A stretch of DNA of 64,000 nucleotides, taken from assembly GCF_003231285.1 (NCBI RefSeq), contig NZ_QKNS01000001.1, positions 496,001-560,000 on the forward strand. Reading direction: 5' to 3'. The DNA comes from Hymenobacter sediminis. Its GTDB lineage: Bacteria; Bacteroidota; Bacteroidia; Cytophagales; Hymenobacteraceae. Shown piece after piece: positions 8,597-17,302 of the stretch. Made by a program: the position numbers and the translations under genes. Below the pieces are notes generated by a model. The model searched no databases, was not told where the DNA came from, and was given only the letters and a program-made list of their open reading frames with translations. Position 1 is the first letter of the stretch; each line of letters begins with the position of its first letter.

Positions 8597-10267
8597 ATGG
8601 GTCTGGAAATTAAAATCCCCGCCGTCGGCGAGTCTATCACCGAAGTTACTATTGCCAAATGGCTGAAAGCCGATGGCGATACGGTAAAGCGCGACGAAAT
8701 TATTGCCGAGCTGGAGTCGGATAAGGCTACCTTCGAACTGCCCGCCGAAGCTGATGGCGTATTGCAAATCCGCGTGGCGGAAGGTGAAACCATTGGCATT
8801 GGGACTACCATTGCTGAAATTGGCGGCGATGGTGCTGCTAGCGCCCCGGCCGCGCCGGCAGCCAGTGCACCTGCCCAAAGCAGCGCTGACCCCGTTACCC
8901 AAGGCGAGCAAAACCCCCAAGCCAGCAACCAAAGCGGCTACGGCGGCTCGCAGGCTGGTTCGGCTGATACGGCTACGGCCGCTGCTCCGGCCGCTGGTGG
9001 CGCAACTTCGGGTGGTGCTACGGTGGAAATGAAGATTCCGGCCGTGGGCGAGTCCATTACGGAAGTAACCGTAGCCAAGTGGCTGAAGGAAGACGGCGCC
9101 CAGGTACAGCGCGACGAAATTATTGCTGAGCTGGAATCGGATAAGGCTACGTTTGAGTTGCCTGCCGAGGGTAGCGGTACCCTGCGCCACGCCGCCAAGG
9201 AAGGCGAAACTATTGGTATTGGGGCTACCATTGCCCGCATTGAAGGAGGTAGCGGTGCTGCTCCGGCTGCTTCGGCCCCGGCCGCTGCACCTGCTGCCAC
9301 TAGCCAGGCTGCTTCGTCGGCTCCGGCTACCTCCAGCGCTACGAGCTACGCTACCGGCACGCCTTCGCCGGCGGCTGGCAAAATCCTGGGTGAGAAAGGC
9401 ATCAACCCCGCCGACGTACAAGGCTCCGGTCGGGATGGCCGCATCACGAAGGAAGACGCCCAGAATGCCCAGGCTAAGCCAGCTGCCCCGGCTCCGGCTG
9501 CTACCCCTGCCGCGCCAGCCAAAGCTCCTGTAGCCCCTGCCCAGGCGGCTCCGGCAGCCAGTGGCAACCGCAACCAGCGCCGCGAGCGGATGAGCAACCT
9601 GCGCAAAACCGTGTCGCGCCGCCTAGTGTCAGTGAAGAATGAGACGGCTATGCTGACCACCTTCAACGAGGTGAACATGCAGCCCATCATGGACCTGCGC
9701 AACAAGTTCAAGGACAAGTTCAAGGAGAAGCACTCGGTAGGCCTCGGCTTCATGTCGTTCTTCACCAAGGCCGTGTGTGTGGCCCTGAAAGAATGGCCCG
9801 CCGTGAATGCTCAGATTGATGGTACTGACATCGTGTACAACGACTTCTGCGACATCAGCATTGCCGTATCGGCCCCGAAAGGGCTGGTGGTGCCGGTAAT
9901 CCGCAACGCCGAGGAATTGTCATTCGACGGTATCGAGAAAGAAATTGTGCGTCTGGCTACCCTGGCCCGCGACAACAAGCTCACCATTGAGCAGATGACG
10001 GGTGGTACGTTCACCATCACCAACGGCGGTGTGTTCGGCTCCATGATGAGCACCCCGATTATTAATGCTCCGCAGTCGGCCATTCTGGGCATGCACAACA
10101 TTGTGCAGCGCCCCGTAGCTGAAAACGGACAGGTAGTAATCCGCCCGATGATGTACCTGGCCCTGAGCTACGACCACCGCATCATTGATGGCCGCGAGTC
10201 GGTATCGTTCCTAGTGCGCGTGAAAGAGCTGCTTGAAGACCCAACCCGCCTGCTCCTAGGCGTGTAA
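8597..10267 (+). CDS. sucB: Dihydrolipoamide succinyltransferase E2 with two lipoyl domains
   Basis: Core acyltransferase of the 2-oxoglutarate dehydrogenase complex. Two lipoyl domains occur in tandem, residues 1-75 and about 144-217, each with the ESDKATFE lipoylation site (Lys43 and Lys183); most SucB proteins have one. Long Ala/Pro/Ser linkers separate them. A peripheral subunit-binding domain lies near residues 257-292 ([20 protein letters not shown]...RITKEDA) and the catalytic domain ends with [15 protein letters not shown], which carries the active-site His and Asp. The doubled lipoyl domain also makes an imperfect DNA direct repeat. It ends at a strong terminator. Confidence 0.97.
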   Translation: MGLEIKIPAVGESITEVTIAKWLKADGDTVKRDEIIAELESDKATFELPAEADGVLQIRVAEGETIGIGTTIAEIGGDGAASAPAAPAASAPAQSSADPVTQGEQNPQASNQSGYGGSQAGSADTATAAAPAAGGATSGGATVEMKIPAVGESITEVTVAKWLKEDGAQVQRDEIIAELESDKATFELPAEGSGTLRHAAKEGETIGIGATIARIEGGSGAAPAASAPAAAPAATSQAASSAPATSSATSYATGTPSPAAGKILGEKGINPADVQGSGRDGRITKEDAQNAQAKPAAPAPAATPAAPAKAPVAPAQAAPAASGNRNQRRERMSNLRKTVSRRLVSVKNETAMLTTFNEVNMQPIMDLRNKFKDKFKEKHSVGLGFMSFFTKAVCVALKEWPAVNAQIDGTDIVYNDFCDISIAVSAPKGLVVPVIRNAEELSFDGIEKEIVRLATLARDNKLTIEQMTGGTFTITNGGVFGSMMSTPIINAPQSAILGMHNIVQRPVAENGQVVIRPMMYLALSYDHRIIDGRESVSFLVRVKELLEDPTRLLLGV

Positions 10268-10290
10268 GCGCTAGGTAGCCTGTCTTCAGT

Positions 10291-10339
10291 AATTTGCCGC
10301 CCTCCTGTTTGCTTTAGCGCAAAAGGAGGGCGGCAAATT
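10291..10339 (+). terminator. Terminator hairpin after sucAB
   Basis: Perfect 16-base arms (AATTTGCCGCCCTCCT and its complement) around a 17-base loop, 23 bases after the sucB stop. Confidence 0.85.
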
Positions 10340-10372
10340 CTATTTTATGGTTGTTGCAGAACAGATAGGCAG

Positions 10373-10924
10373 ATGTACAATCTTGCTCAATTACAGGCTC
10401 ACCTAGAACAGCATTGGCAAGTACAAGCGGAGCGCCTATCGTGGTCGGTGGGGCCTACAGAAAAACTAGACGTAGCTTTTCGGGTACTTGAATTTGCTCC
10501 CGGAGCGGTACATGCCATGTGGATCTATTCCACACTAGGCATGTCGCTGAACCGGCCCAATAATGCTATTGAAATTCACATATTCTCCAATGAGCAAAAT
10601 AGAGGCTTAGTAGAACTGCTAGCAGTAATTGCCTCTTACCACCGCAACGACTTGCCACTGGGGATACACCACACTGTGAATTTTGGCATGCCCTGGCAAA
10701 AAGCTTCTCACTGCTCCTTTGGTTACATCTCGCTACCCTACCTTGATGGCGAAGCGCTGGAGATTTTCAACTTTCAGAAGTCTCAGCTGCATAATCTGTG
10801 GCTCATCCCGATAACTAAAAAGGAACGCGACTATAAGATTGCCAATGGTTGGGATGCTTTGGAGGAAGCATTTGAAAAAGGGCAATTGAGCTATACTAGT
10901 CCTCAAAGAAGAAGCTGTGTTTAA
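10373..10924 (+). CDS. SUFU (suppressor-of-fused) domain protein
   Basis: A 183-residue soluble protein. Features such as VAFRVLEFAPGAVHAMWIYSTLGMS, IEIHIFSNEQNRGLVELLAVIASYHR, LGIHHTVNFGMPW and HCSFGYISLPYLDGEALE match the bacterial SUFU family, known mostly as candidate immunity proteins of polymorphic toxin systems. No toxin gene is adjacent here, so the role is open. It is less GC-rich than sucB, and it has its own terminator, which suggests a separately acquired single gene. A second SUFU-type protein is encoded at 23945-24718. Confidence 0.8.
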   Translation: MYNLAQLQAHLEQHWQVQAERLSWSVGPTEKLDVAFRVLEFAPGAVHAMWIYSTLGMSLNRPNNAIEIHIFSNEQNRGLVELLAVIASYHRNDLPLGIHHTVNFGMPWQKASHCSFGYISLPYLDGEALEIFNFQKSQLHNLWLIPITKKERDYKIANGWDALEEAFEKGQLSYTSPQRRSCV

Positions 10925-10936
10925 TACCTATAAAGC

Positions 10937-10970
10937 AAAAAAGCCCTCTGGCATAAACCAGTGGGCTTTT
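10937..10970 (+). terminator. Terminator hairpin
   Basis: AAAAAAGCCC, a CTGG/CCAG inner stem, then GGGCTTTT. It lies between convergent genes and has an A run left and a T run right, so it may serve both. Confidence 0.75.
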
Positions 10971-11042
10971 CGGTGGGTGGGATGGGTGGGAAGTGAGGAA
11001 AGGAGTGGGAAACGGGATGGATAAAAAAGCGGGGTAGTAGGG

Positions 11043-11411
11043 TTAAGCAGCGCGGGATGAAGAAGCCAGAGTAGCCACTTTGTGCTTAGCTTCCTCGGCT
11101 TTCGAGCCAGCAAACTTTTCGTCAACGGTACGCTTCAGCAAGGAAACCCAACGCTGGAAAAGCGGACCCTGAGCTGGCAATGCTGAGTGCAGCGGTACCA
11201 TTTCGCCTTCCTGATAGCGGGTAGTGCCCAGCAGCGCCGTGCTCCAGTAATCGTACATAGAGGTAAGGTGGCGGGGCCAGTGCACGCGCGCTACGGCGTT
11301 GCACAAAGGAGCCAGCAGCTCATCTTCATTTGCTTTGCCAAAAGCGGTATCCACCAGCGTCTTGATGTCACCTTCGGTGCGCAGATCGGGGAGGGTAGGG
11401 GTAGTAGCCAT
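11043..11411 (-). CDS. Group III truncated haemoglobin, divergent copy
   Basis: A 122-residue two-over-two globin of group III. VHWPRHLTSMYDYWSTALLGTTRYQ, the proximal-His segment VPLHSALP and LFQRWVSLLKRTV align with the paralogue encoded 150 bases upstream. At the B10 position that paralogue has Tyr (DAFYSRV) while this copy has Phe (TAFGKA), and its RHFQRW equivalent reads PLFQRW, so the haem pocket differs. Haem ligand binding or oxygen/NO chemistry is expected for the family; the changed pocket suggests a different task. The two genes share orientation but have a wide gap, so joint transcription is uncertain. Confidence 0.88.
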   Translation of the reverse strand: MATTPTLPDLRTEGDIKTLVDTAFGKANEDELLAPLCNAVARVHWPRHLTSMYDYWSTALLGTTRYQEGEMVPLHSALPAQGPLFQRWVSLLKRTVDEKFAGSKAEEAKHKVATLASSSRAA

Positions 11412-11561
11412 ACGGGTTGTGGTAGGACTGATGAATACGGAGCGAATTTACGCAGGTTGTGTGATATTCGCTAAGCGGAAAGAAAATTTTTCAAATTCCT
11501 TGAAATTATATTCCTCCGCACGGGCGAGTAGCCTGCAAATGTACTTTACCAGTAAAAATTT

Positions 11562-11954
11562 TCATAGCAGGTTGAGCGGATTTCGCGCCTGCTCGATACG
11601 ATACTGAAAAATGGAGGCAAGGTTACCTGCTTTGTATAATGCTTCATCGGCCTTGGGGCCATCGAAGTGAGCCTCAACAGTTTCCACAAATAAATTTAGC
11701 CAGCGCTGGAAGTGGCGGCTGTCCACAGGTAGGGCTAAGTGCTTGGGGAAGGGCCGGCCCCGGTAACGGCTAGTGCTCAGTAATAAGCTGCTCCAGAAGT
11801 CGTACATGGTAGCCAGGTGGCGCGGCCAGTGGCCTTGCACTACCGCCTCAAAGATGGGCCCTATAAGGTCGTCCGTCTGGACGCGGCTGTAGAAGGCATC
11901 AACCAAGAGCCGAATGTCGTCTTCGGTTTGAATATCGGGCAGGTTTTCAGACAT
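11562..11954 (-). CDS. Group III truncated haemoglobin, canonical copy
   Basis: A 130-residue group III truncated globin: DAFYSRV with Tyr B10, HWPRHLATMYDFWSSLLLSTSRYRG, the proximal-His segment PKHLALPVDSRHFQRWLNLFVETV. All residues typical of the family are present. It lies upstream of a second, divergent trHb on the same strand. Regulation is not evident from the sequence; the 140 bases upstream separate it from the EamA gene. The C-terminal tail (YRIEQARNPLNLL) is slightly longer than in the paralogue. Confidence 0.92.
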   Translation of the reverse strand: MSENLPDIQTEDDIRLLVDAFYSRVQTDDLIGPIFEAVVQGHWPRHLATMYDFWSSLLLSTSRYRGRPFPKHLALPVDSRHFQRWLNLFVETVEAHFDGPKADEALYKAGNLASIFQYRIEQARNPLNLL

Positions 11955-12094
11955 GGTACTTCTAACGAAAAAGGCCTATCTGGGGCTGCTCAAATGTTGG
12001 TATCGAAGAGAAGCCTTGGGGTAAAAGTCAGGCGGCAGCCCGGGGCCGGTTAGTAGGGTTTGAGCGAAGGCGAGGGGGTAGGAAATTTGCCCGC

Positions 12095-13018
12095 TCAGGT
12101 AGTTTTCGCGGGACGACGGCCGCCCAGCACCACCAGGGCCACGGCCAGCACAATCAGGCCTGCCCCACCCAGCATGCCCGCGTTCAAAGCTTCCCCAGCA
12201 AAGGCCCAGCCCAGCAATACTGCCACCACTGGGTTTACGAAGGCGTACGTGCCGGCAAGGGCTGGCTCCACAGCCCGCAGCAGCCAGATGTAGGCCGTGA
12301 AGGCTACAATCGACCCGAACGTAACCAGGTAGCCGTAAGCCACCCACGACTTAGTTGTTACTTGAGCTAGCTCGAAGCCATTCGCCTCTCCGCGTATCAG
12401 TCCAACCACCAACATAACCAGCCCGCCGCACAGCATCTGCATCCCGCCCGACAGGAAAGGCGAAGGGCTGGGCTGATGCCTTTTCGAATACAGGGAGCCA
12501 ATGGCCCACACCAACGCGGCCGTGAGTACCAGTCCCATGCCCAGAGCTTCGTGGCCGGGCAAGGCTACGTGGCTGGCACCCGGTGTGCGGGCCAGCAGGT
12601 ACACGCCCCCCAGGCCGCAAACTAGGCCCAAGGCTACGGCCGGGGTAGGCCGCTGAGCTACCCCACTCCACCAGCCCAATACTGCCAGAAACATAGGCAC
12701 TGTGGCGGCCAGCAGCGACGCCAGCCCCGAGGGGATGTACTGTTCGCCCAGGGTCACGCCGCCGTTGCCGAAAGCCAGCAAACAGATGCCGATAACCAGC
12801 GCCACACCCCAGCCCCGCCAAGTGGGAGCGGGCTCGCCGCGCAGCCGCATGAACCCATAGAGCGCAGCCCCGGCCAGAGCATAGCGGCTACCCGCCATCA
12901 GCAGCGGCGGCATCGACTCAATAGCGAACCGGATGCCCAGGTACGTAGAGCCCCAGATGACATAAACGGCGGCAAACGCCAGCAGCAGGGAAGCGCGCGA
13001 GGGGGTAGCAGTATTCAT
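12095..13018 (-). CDS. EamA/DMT-superfamily exporter
   Basis: A 307-residue inner-membrane protein with ten predicted helices arranged as two EamA repeats. AAVYVIWGSTYLGIRFAIES at the start and the TYAFVNPVVAVLLGWAFAGEAL stretch near the end are classic for YedA-like drug/metabolite exporters. The ATG at 13018 was chosen because it places the first helix directly after a short cytoplasmic stretch; an earlier in-frame ATG at 13129 would add 37 residues without a match. The exported compound is unknown. Confidence 0.9.
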   Translation of the reverse strand: MNTATPSRASLLLAFAAVYVIWGSTYLGIRFAIESMPPLLMAGSRYALAGAALYGFMRLRGEPAPTWRGWGVALVIGICLLAFGNGGVTLGEQYIPSGLASLLAATVPMFLAVLGWWSGVAQRPTPAVALGLVCGLGGVYLLARTPGASHVALPGHEALGMGLVLTAALVWAIGSLYSKRHQPSPSPFLSGGMQMLCGGLVMLVVGLIRGEANGFELAQVTTKSWVAYGYLVTFGSIVAFTAYIWLLRAVEPALAGTYAFVNPVVAVLLGWAFAGEALNAGMLGGAGLIVLAVALVVLGGRRPAKTT

Positions 13019-13209
13019 ATGTATAGAGCAAGGTGAAGCTAGCCGTAAACCTACGCGAAGTATGCAGAAGCTTCGGCTTCCGTGTTGGGGTAGGAAACCA
13101 AGCTGAGCCTCAAATTCGAAGCTAATCAAGCACGGCTACCGCCGCCGCGCCCGGCAGCACGCAGCGCTTTCTCCAGAATACCGTTCTTTAGTCTCTCGAC
13201 CCTCACTAT

Positions 13210-14880
13210 TTGCCTGTGCGTTTCTTTTCTGCTTTGCTTACGGCCGGTTTGCTCGGTGTGGCCTCTGTCGCCTCGGCGCAGCTCATGCAGCCGAAGTCGT
13301 TGTTTACTCGCGCCGATTCGTTGCGGGGCCACCTTTCGCCCCTGCGCGCCTGCTACGACGTTAACTACTACCACCTCGATGTGCAGCTGGATGTGGCTAA
13401 AAAGGCCATCCGTGGTTCCAACCTATTCCGCTTCACGGCCACCCAGGATTTCAGCCGCCTGCAGTTTGACCTCTTTGCTAACCTTAAAGTAGAGAAGGTG
13501 GAATACCAGGGCAAGCCGGTGCCGTTTACCCGTGAGGCTAATGCTGTATTTGTCACGTTTCCTACCCCCATCCGGCAGGGAAACCGCGCCGAGTTTACAG
13601 TGTACTACTCCGGCCAGCCTACCGAGGCCAAGCAAGCCCCCTGGGACGGTGGCCTCGTGTTCACCCAAGACAGCAAAGGCAAACCATGGGTAGCCACGGC
13701 CTGTCAGGGGGTAGGAGCCAGCATTTGGTGGCCCACCAAAGACCACCAGTCTGATGAGCCGGACTCCATGCTTATCAGTGTGACGGTGCCCAAAGGGCTA
13801 AAGGACATTTCGAACGGACGCCTGCGTAAAACTACCCCGCTTAAGGGTGGCGCCACCCGCTTCGACTGGTTTGTAAGCAACCCCATCAACAACTATGATG
13901 TGGCGCTTAACATAGGCGACTACACCCATTTTGCGGACGAATACGCCGGTGAGAAAGGCAAGCTCACGCTCGATTACTGGGTGCTGCCGGAAAACCTGGC
14001 CAAAGCCAAAACCCAGTTTACAGCCAACGTGAAGCCCATGCTTAAGTCCATGGAAAGCTGGTTCGGGCCCTACCCCTTCTATGAAGACGGATTCAAGCTG
14101 GTGGAAACGCCTCACCTGGGCATGGAGCACCAAAGCGCCGTAGCTTATGGCAATAAGTACCAGAACGGCTACCTGGGCAAAGACCGCTCGGAGACCGGCT
14201 GGGGCATGAAGTGGGACTTTATCATTATTCACGAAAGCGGGCACGAGTGGTTTGGTAACAACATCACCAGCCGGGACATTGCCGATATGTGGATTCACGA
14301 AAGCTTTACCACTTATTCCGAAGCCCTGTTCGTAGAAAGCCAGTTTGGGAAGGATGCGGCCCGGCAGTACATCCACGGGCAGCGCCGCAACATTCAGAAC
14401 GACGGGCCTATCATCGGGCCTTATGAGGTGAATAAGGAAGGCTCCTCCGACATGTATGATAAAGGGAGCAACCTGCTTCACCTTATCCGGACTGCCTACG
14501 TACCCGATGATGCCCGATGGCGGGAACTGCTGCGTGGCCTTTCGCGCACGTTCTACCACCAAACCGTAACCACGGCGCAGGTAGTAGGCTACTTCAACCA
14601 GCAACTCGGCCACGACCTTACCCCCATCTTCGACCAATACCTGCGTCACGCGGGCCTTCCTACCCTGGAGGTGCGCTTCGATGCCCAGGGGAAGCCCCTG
14701 GCCCGGTGGATTGCCAATGTACCCGAGTTCAACTTACCTGTGCGTGTGCGTGTCACTGGCGGCCAGTATCGTACGGTGCCGCTCACTACCTCCTTTCAGC
14801 CCCTGAACCTACCCGGACTAACCCGTACCAATCTGGAAGTAGACACGGAAAACTACTACACCGGGGTACTGATGGAGTAG
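13210..14880 (+). CDS. M1-family zinc metallopeptidase, secreted
   Basis: A 556-residue protein with a signal peptide ending in ASVASAQ. The N-terminal beta domain (LDVQLDVAKKAIRGSNLFRF) is followed by the substrate-binding GMEHQSAVAYG (equivalent of GAMEN) and the zinc motif HESGHEWFGN with the third ligand in WIHESFTTYSEAL. It should cleave N-terminal residues from peptides in the periplasm or outside. The start is unusual: no ATG is available and the frame opens with TTG at 13210 or GTG at 13216. A C-terminal ERAP-like domain is missing, as in short bacterial M1 enzymes. Confidence 0.93.
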   Translation: MPVRFFSALLTAGLLGVASVASAQLMQPKSLFTRADSLRGHLSPLRACYDVNYYHLDVQLDVAKKAIRGSNLFRFTATQDFSRLQFDLFANLKVEKVEYQGKPVPFTREANAVFVTFPTPIRQGNRAEFTVYYSGQPTEAKQAPWDGGLVFTQDSKGKPWVATACQGVGASIWWPTKDHQSDEPDSMLISVTVPKGLKDISNGRLRKTTPLKGGATRFDWFVSNPINNYDVALNIGDYTHFADEYAGEKGKLTLDYWVLPENLAKAKTQFTANVKPMLKSMESWFGPYPFYEDGFKLVETPHLGMEHQSAVAYGNKYQNGYLGKDRSETGWGMKWDFIIIHESGHEWFGNNITSRDIADMWIHESFTTYSEALFVESQFGKDAARQYIHGQRRNIQNDGPIIGPYEVNKEGSSDMYDKGSNLLHLIRTAYVPDDARWRELLRGLSRTFYHQTVTTAQVVGYFNQQLGHDLTPIFDQYLRHAGLPTLEVRFDAQGKPLARWIANVPEFNLPVRVRVTGGQYRTVPLTTSFQPLNLPGLTRTNLEVDTENYYTGVLME

Positions 14881-14900
14881 AAGGTGCTCTGGAAGAATAG

Positions 14901-14964
14901 ATCTTAGCAAAGAAGCTGGTTCTCTTCCTCGAATGAGGAAGAGAACCAGCTTCTTTGCTAAGAT
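14901..14964. terminator. 30-bp perfect hairpin between convergent genes
   Basis: Two perfectly complementary 30-base arms with a 4-base loop (GAAT). It lies 20 bases after the peptidase stop and before the end of the SDR gene on the other strand, so a bidirectional terminator is likely. Only short T runs flank it. Confidence 0.8.
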
Positions 14965-15016
14965 TTTACTCCTAATATGTTGGCTACCAGATACCAAAAT
15001 AGTGGCCTAACCGCTG

Positions 15017-15763
15017 CTAGATTTGGGCCGCGCCTCCATCCACGAACAACTCAATGCCCGTGATGAAGCTGCTCTCGTCGGAGGCGAGGAAGGAAGCGGC
15101 TTTGGCTATTTCGTCGGGGTCGCCGAGGCGGCCGAGGGGTACGGTACTTGCCAGGTTGGCTTTGAGCTGCTCTGTCTCCTCTGGGCTGACGAGACCATCT
15201 AAGGCAGGGGTAGCAATAGGGCCGGGGCTGAGAGCATTCACTCGAATCTTACGCTGCTTCAGGTCCGTTGTCCAGGTGCGGGCAAAGGAGCGGACGGCTG
15301 CCTTGGTGGCGCTGTACACGCTGAAGGCCTCGCTACCCTTGATGGAGGTGATGGAGGCATTCAGAATAATGGAGCTGCCATCCTTGAGCAATGGCAACGC
15401 TTTCTGCACTGTAAACACCAGCCCTTTTACGTTGCTGTTGAAGGTCTTGTCGTAATGCTCTTCCGTAATGGCACCTAGGGGTACGAACTCGCCGCCTCCG
15501 GCATTAGCAAACACAATATCAAGCGTGCCCTTCTCGGCCTGTACAGTGGCAAATAGCCGGTCGAGGTCGGCGAGGTTAGCTACGTCGCCTTGCACGCCGG
15601 TTACGTTGCGGCCAATGTGCTGCACGGCGGCGTCCAGCTCCTGCTGGCGGCGGCCGGTAATGAACACGTAGGCACCTTCTTCTACAAACCGTTTGGCCGT
15701 AGCCAAGCCAATACCGCTGTTTCCGCCCGTGATAACAGCAACTTTTCCTTCTAGCTTTTTCAT
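15017..15763 (-). CDS. Short-chain dehydrogenase/reductase
   Basis: A 248-residue NAD(P)-dependent SDR of the classical type: TGGNSGIG cofactor motif near residue 13, NAGGG, catalytic Ser plus YSATK, and the C-terminal [13 protein letters not shown]. The ATG at 15763 starts [12 protein letters not shown]; the frame is open for 32 more codons upstream but these lack family character. It is divergent from an HxlR regulator, an arrangement usual for redox- or electrophile-responsive oxidoreductases, so the regulator probably controls it. Substrate unknown. Confidence 0.93.
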   Translation of the reverse strand: MKKLEGKVAVITGGNSGIGLATAKRFVEEGAYVFITGRRQQELDAAVQHIGRNVTGVQGDVANLADLDRLFATVQAEKGTLDIVFANAGGGEFVPLGAITEEHYDKTFNSNVKGLVFTVQKALPLLKDGSSIILNASITSIKGSEAFSVYSATKAAVRSFARTWTTDLKQRKIRVNALSPGPIATPALDGLVSPEETEQLKANLASTVPLGRLGDPDEIAKAASFLASDESSFITGIELFVDGGAAQI

Positions 15764-15967
15764 GTAGGTGTCCTCAGGAATGAGGAAATGATCTGGGAGT
15801 TTGGTAACCCGCGGGCTTAATTTCCGCAGGGAATAAAAGCGGGTGGCGTAACCATCCATCCGCAGTCAGCCGCTGATCAGGTCGGCTTTCTGCGGCAAAC
15901 AGAGCAGGGGTTGCTAGCAGCTTGAGTGCGTTTGTTACGCAAAGGAACTGCTGATAGTGTGTATTAG

Positions 15968-16023
15968 TTACTAATGGATAGTAAGTTTGCGAAGAAACTA
16001 GTTACAAGCACGTTACTAGTAAC
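15968..16023. promoter_or_regulatory. Putative HxlR operator: TTACTA/TAGTAA inverted repeats
   Basis: The SDR/HxlR spacer holds TTACTA-5 bases-TAGTAA at 15968-15984, an ACTAGTTAC near 15998 and the perfect palindrome GTTACTAGTAAC at 16012-16023, 15 bases before the HxlR ATG. Repeated dyads of this kind between divergent genes fit an HxlR dimer site. The assignment is inference from position and symmetry. Confidence 0.6.
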
Positions 16024-16038
16024 CTCAAGGTAACTATC

Positions 16039-16413
16039 ATGAAAAATGACCAGATGCTAAGCTCATCCTGCTCCATGACGCGCACCATGGGTCTGCTTGG
16101 CGGGAAATGGAAGCCTCTCATTATTTGGGGCATAGGCCAGCGCCGCATCCGGTTCGGGCAACTGGCGGCGCATATACCGTTGATATCACGTAAAGTTCTG
16201 GCCGAGCAGCTCAAGGAGCTGGAAGAATCTGGCCTGATCCGGCGCGAAGCCTTCAATGAGGTGCCTCCCCGCGTAGACTATTCCCTCACTGAAAACGGAT
16301 TGCGGCTGCTACCCATCCTCAAAAGCCTCAGCGAATGGACCAGCAGCTGTGAGGCTGCAGTAACTGCCGCCGACTCATCTTCGGTAGAGTCAGGAAATAA
16401 CTGCGCCTTATAA
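16039..16413 (+). CDS. HxlR-family transcriptional regulator
   Basis: A 124-residue winged-helix protein. CSMTRTMGLLGGKWKPLIIWGI, FGQLAAHIPLISRKVLAEQLKELEESGLI and VDYSLTENGLRLLPILKSLSEW are the family core. Cys near residue 11 corresponds to the N-terminal cysteine that senses electrophiles in some HxlR proteins. The C-terminal tail is a Ser/Ala/Asp extension. It faces the SDR gene, with TTACTA-type dyads in between. Confidence 0.93.
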   Translation: MKNDQMLSSSCSMTRTMGLLGGKWKPLIIWGIGQRRIRFGQLAAHIPLISRKVLAEQLKELEESGLIRREAFNEVPPRVDYSLTENGLRLLPILKSLSEWTSSCEAAVTAADSSSVESGNNCAL

Positions 16414-16496
16414 CTATGACTATTTTGCTACTCACCGTCATGGTCGGCGTAGGGAAGCTGCAACCTGCAGCCAGGTAAGTGCTTATTGCAGTTTAC

Positions 16497-16546
16497 AAAC
16501 GCTAAGGGGCCCTGCTCCGAAGTTGTAGCAGGGCCCCTTAGCGTTT
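16497..16546. terminator. Large hairpin, probable terminator
   Basis: Twenty-base perfect arms (AAACGCTAAGGGGCCCTGCT and complement) with a 10-base loop, about 80 bases after the HxlR stop and before the end of the next gene on the minus strand. Confidence 0.75.
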
Positions 16547-16609
16547 GCATGTCCTCTACAACGCGTCAGGTACTAGTTCTATCAATAGCTAATAAATTAG
16601 CTTGCCTGC

Positions 16610-17161
16610 TTACATATATAGAAACTGAACTCTGGCTATGCCACAATTCTTGTAGCGCTGCAGTGTATGCCGCAGGGTATGCAAATCTTCTCTCAATCCA
16701 CCTTGGCTTAAGTAACCGCGATCAGGGGGATATAGGTAGAAAGGCTGGGTTATAACTTCCTCAGCGTCCTTAATAGCAGCAGCCTCATCCGGGGCGTTGG
16801 AGAGGATATGGTGCAGCCTATTGAGGTCATTTTCCCGGTTTGGGTTGTGTACCACCTGCGTAAAGTAGTCAGGGTGCTGCTGTATCTTGGCAATAAAGCT
16901 GTCTACAACAGCTGTAACTGTGTCGAGGTTGTGCCATATAGTGCTTGGTTCGTCGGCTCCCTCTCCGTCTTCTAAACCGTCGTCTTCCCAGCTTACCTGC
17001 TGAAATATGGAAAGGTCAATTTGCAGGATGCGGCTTACTTGGGATACCTCTGCGTGTTCATCATAGCCTCCAACCTGTTCAAAAAAGTTTGAAAGCCTCT
17101 CGGGAAACTCATTTTCGCAGTCGGTTTCCTGGTCTGGTATGAGGTAATAGTCCATTCCCAT
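16610..17161 (-). CDS. Hypothetical protein, DUF1877-like flavour
   Basis: A 183-residue acidic soluble protein beginning GMDYYLIPD. It has no signal peptide or membrane segment. Blocks such as TIWHNLDTVTAVVDSFIAKIQQHPDYF and GYLSQGGLREDLHTLRHTLQRYKNCG suggest an alpha/beta fold resembling small immunity or DUF1877-type proteins, but I cannot name the family. Its base composition is more AT-rich than the neighbours, and it sits upstream of lpdA on the opposite strand, near the toxin/immunity island on the far side of lpdA. Confidence 0.65.
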   Translation of the reverse strand: MGMDYYLIPDQETDCENEFPERLSNFFEQVGGYDEHAEVSQVSRILQIDLSIFQQVSWEDDGLEDGEGADEPSTIWHNLDTVTAVVDSFIAKIQQHPDYFTQVVHNPNRENDLNRLHHILSNAPDEAAAIKDAEEVITQPFYLYPPDRGYLSQGGLREDLHTLRHTLQRYKNCGIARVQFLYM

Positions 17162-17260
17162 GGTAACAGTGTTATAACGGTTGAAATCGGCTAAACATAT
17201 GAAACGGCTACTAGGAATGCATCACCTCACAATTTCCCTACCTCACAACTTCGGCTTGCC

Positions 17261-17268
17261 TACCTTTG
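17261..17268 (+). promoter_or_regulatory. -7 box of the lpdA promoter (TACCTTTG)
   Basis: TACCTTTG matches TAnnTTTG and ends 34 bases before the lpdA ATG. No convincing -33 TTG is visible. Confidence 0.45.
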
Positions 17269-17302
17269 CCCTGTTGATTTCCACCGAATTCACTCGTTGA
17301 AT

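Noticed and set aside
8597..9245. Direct DNA repeat in sucB as a mobile or CRISPR-like repeat
   Set aside because: It is explained by two homologous lipoyl domains; codon-level drift fits a protein-domain duplication.
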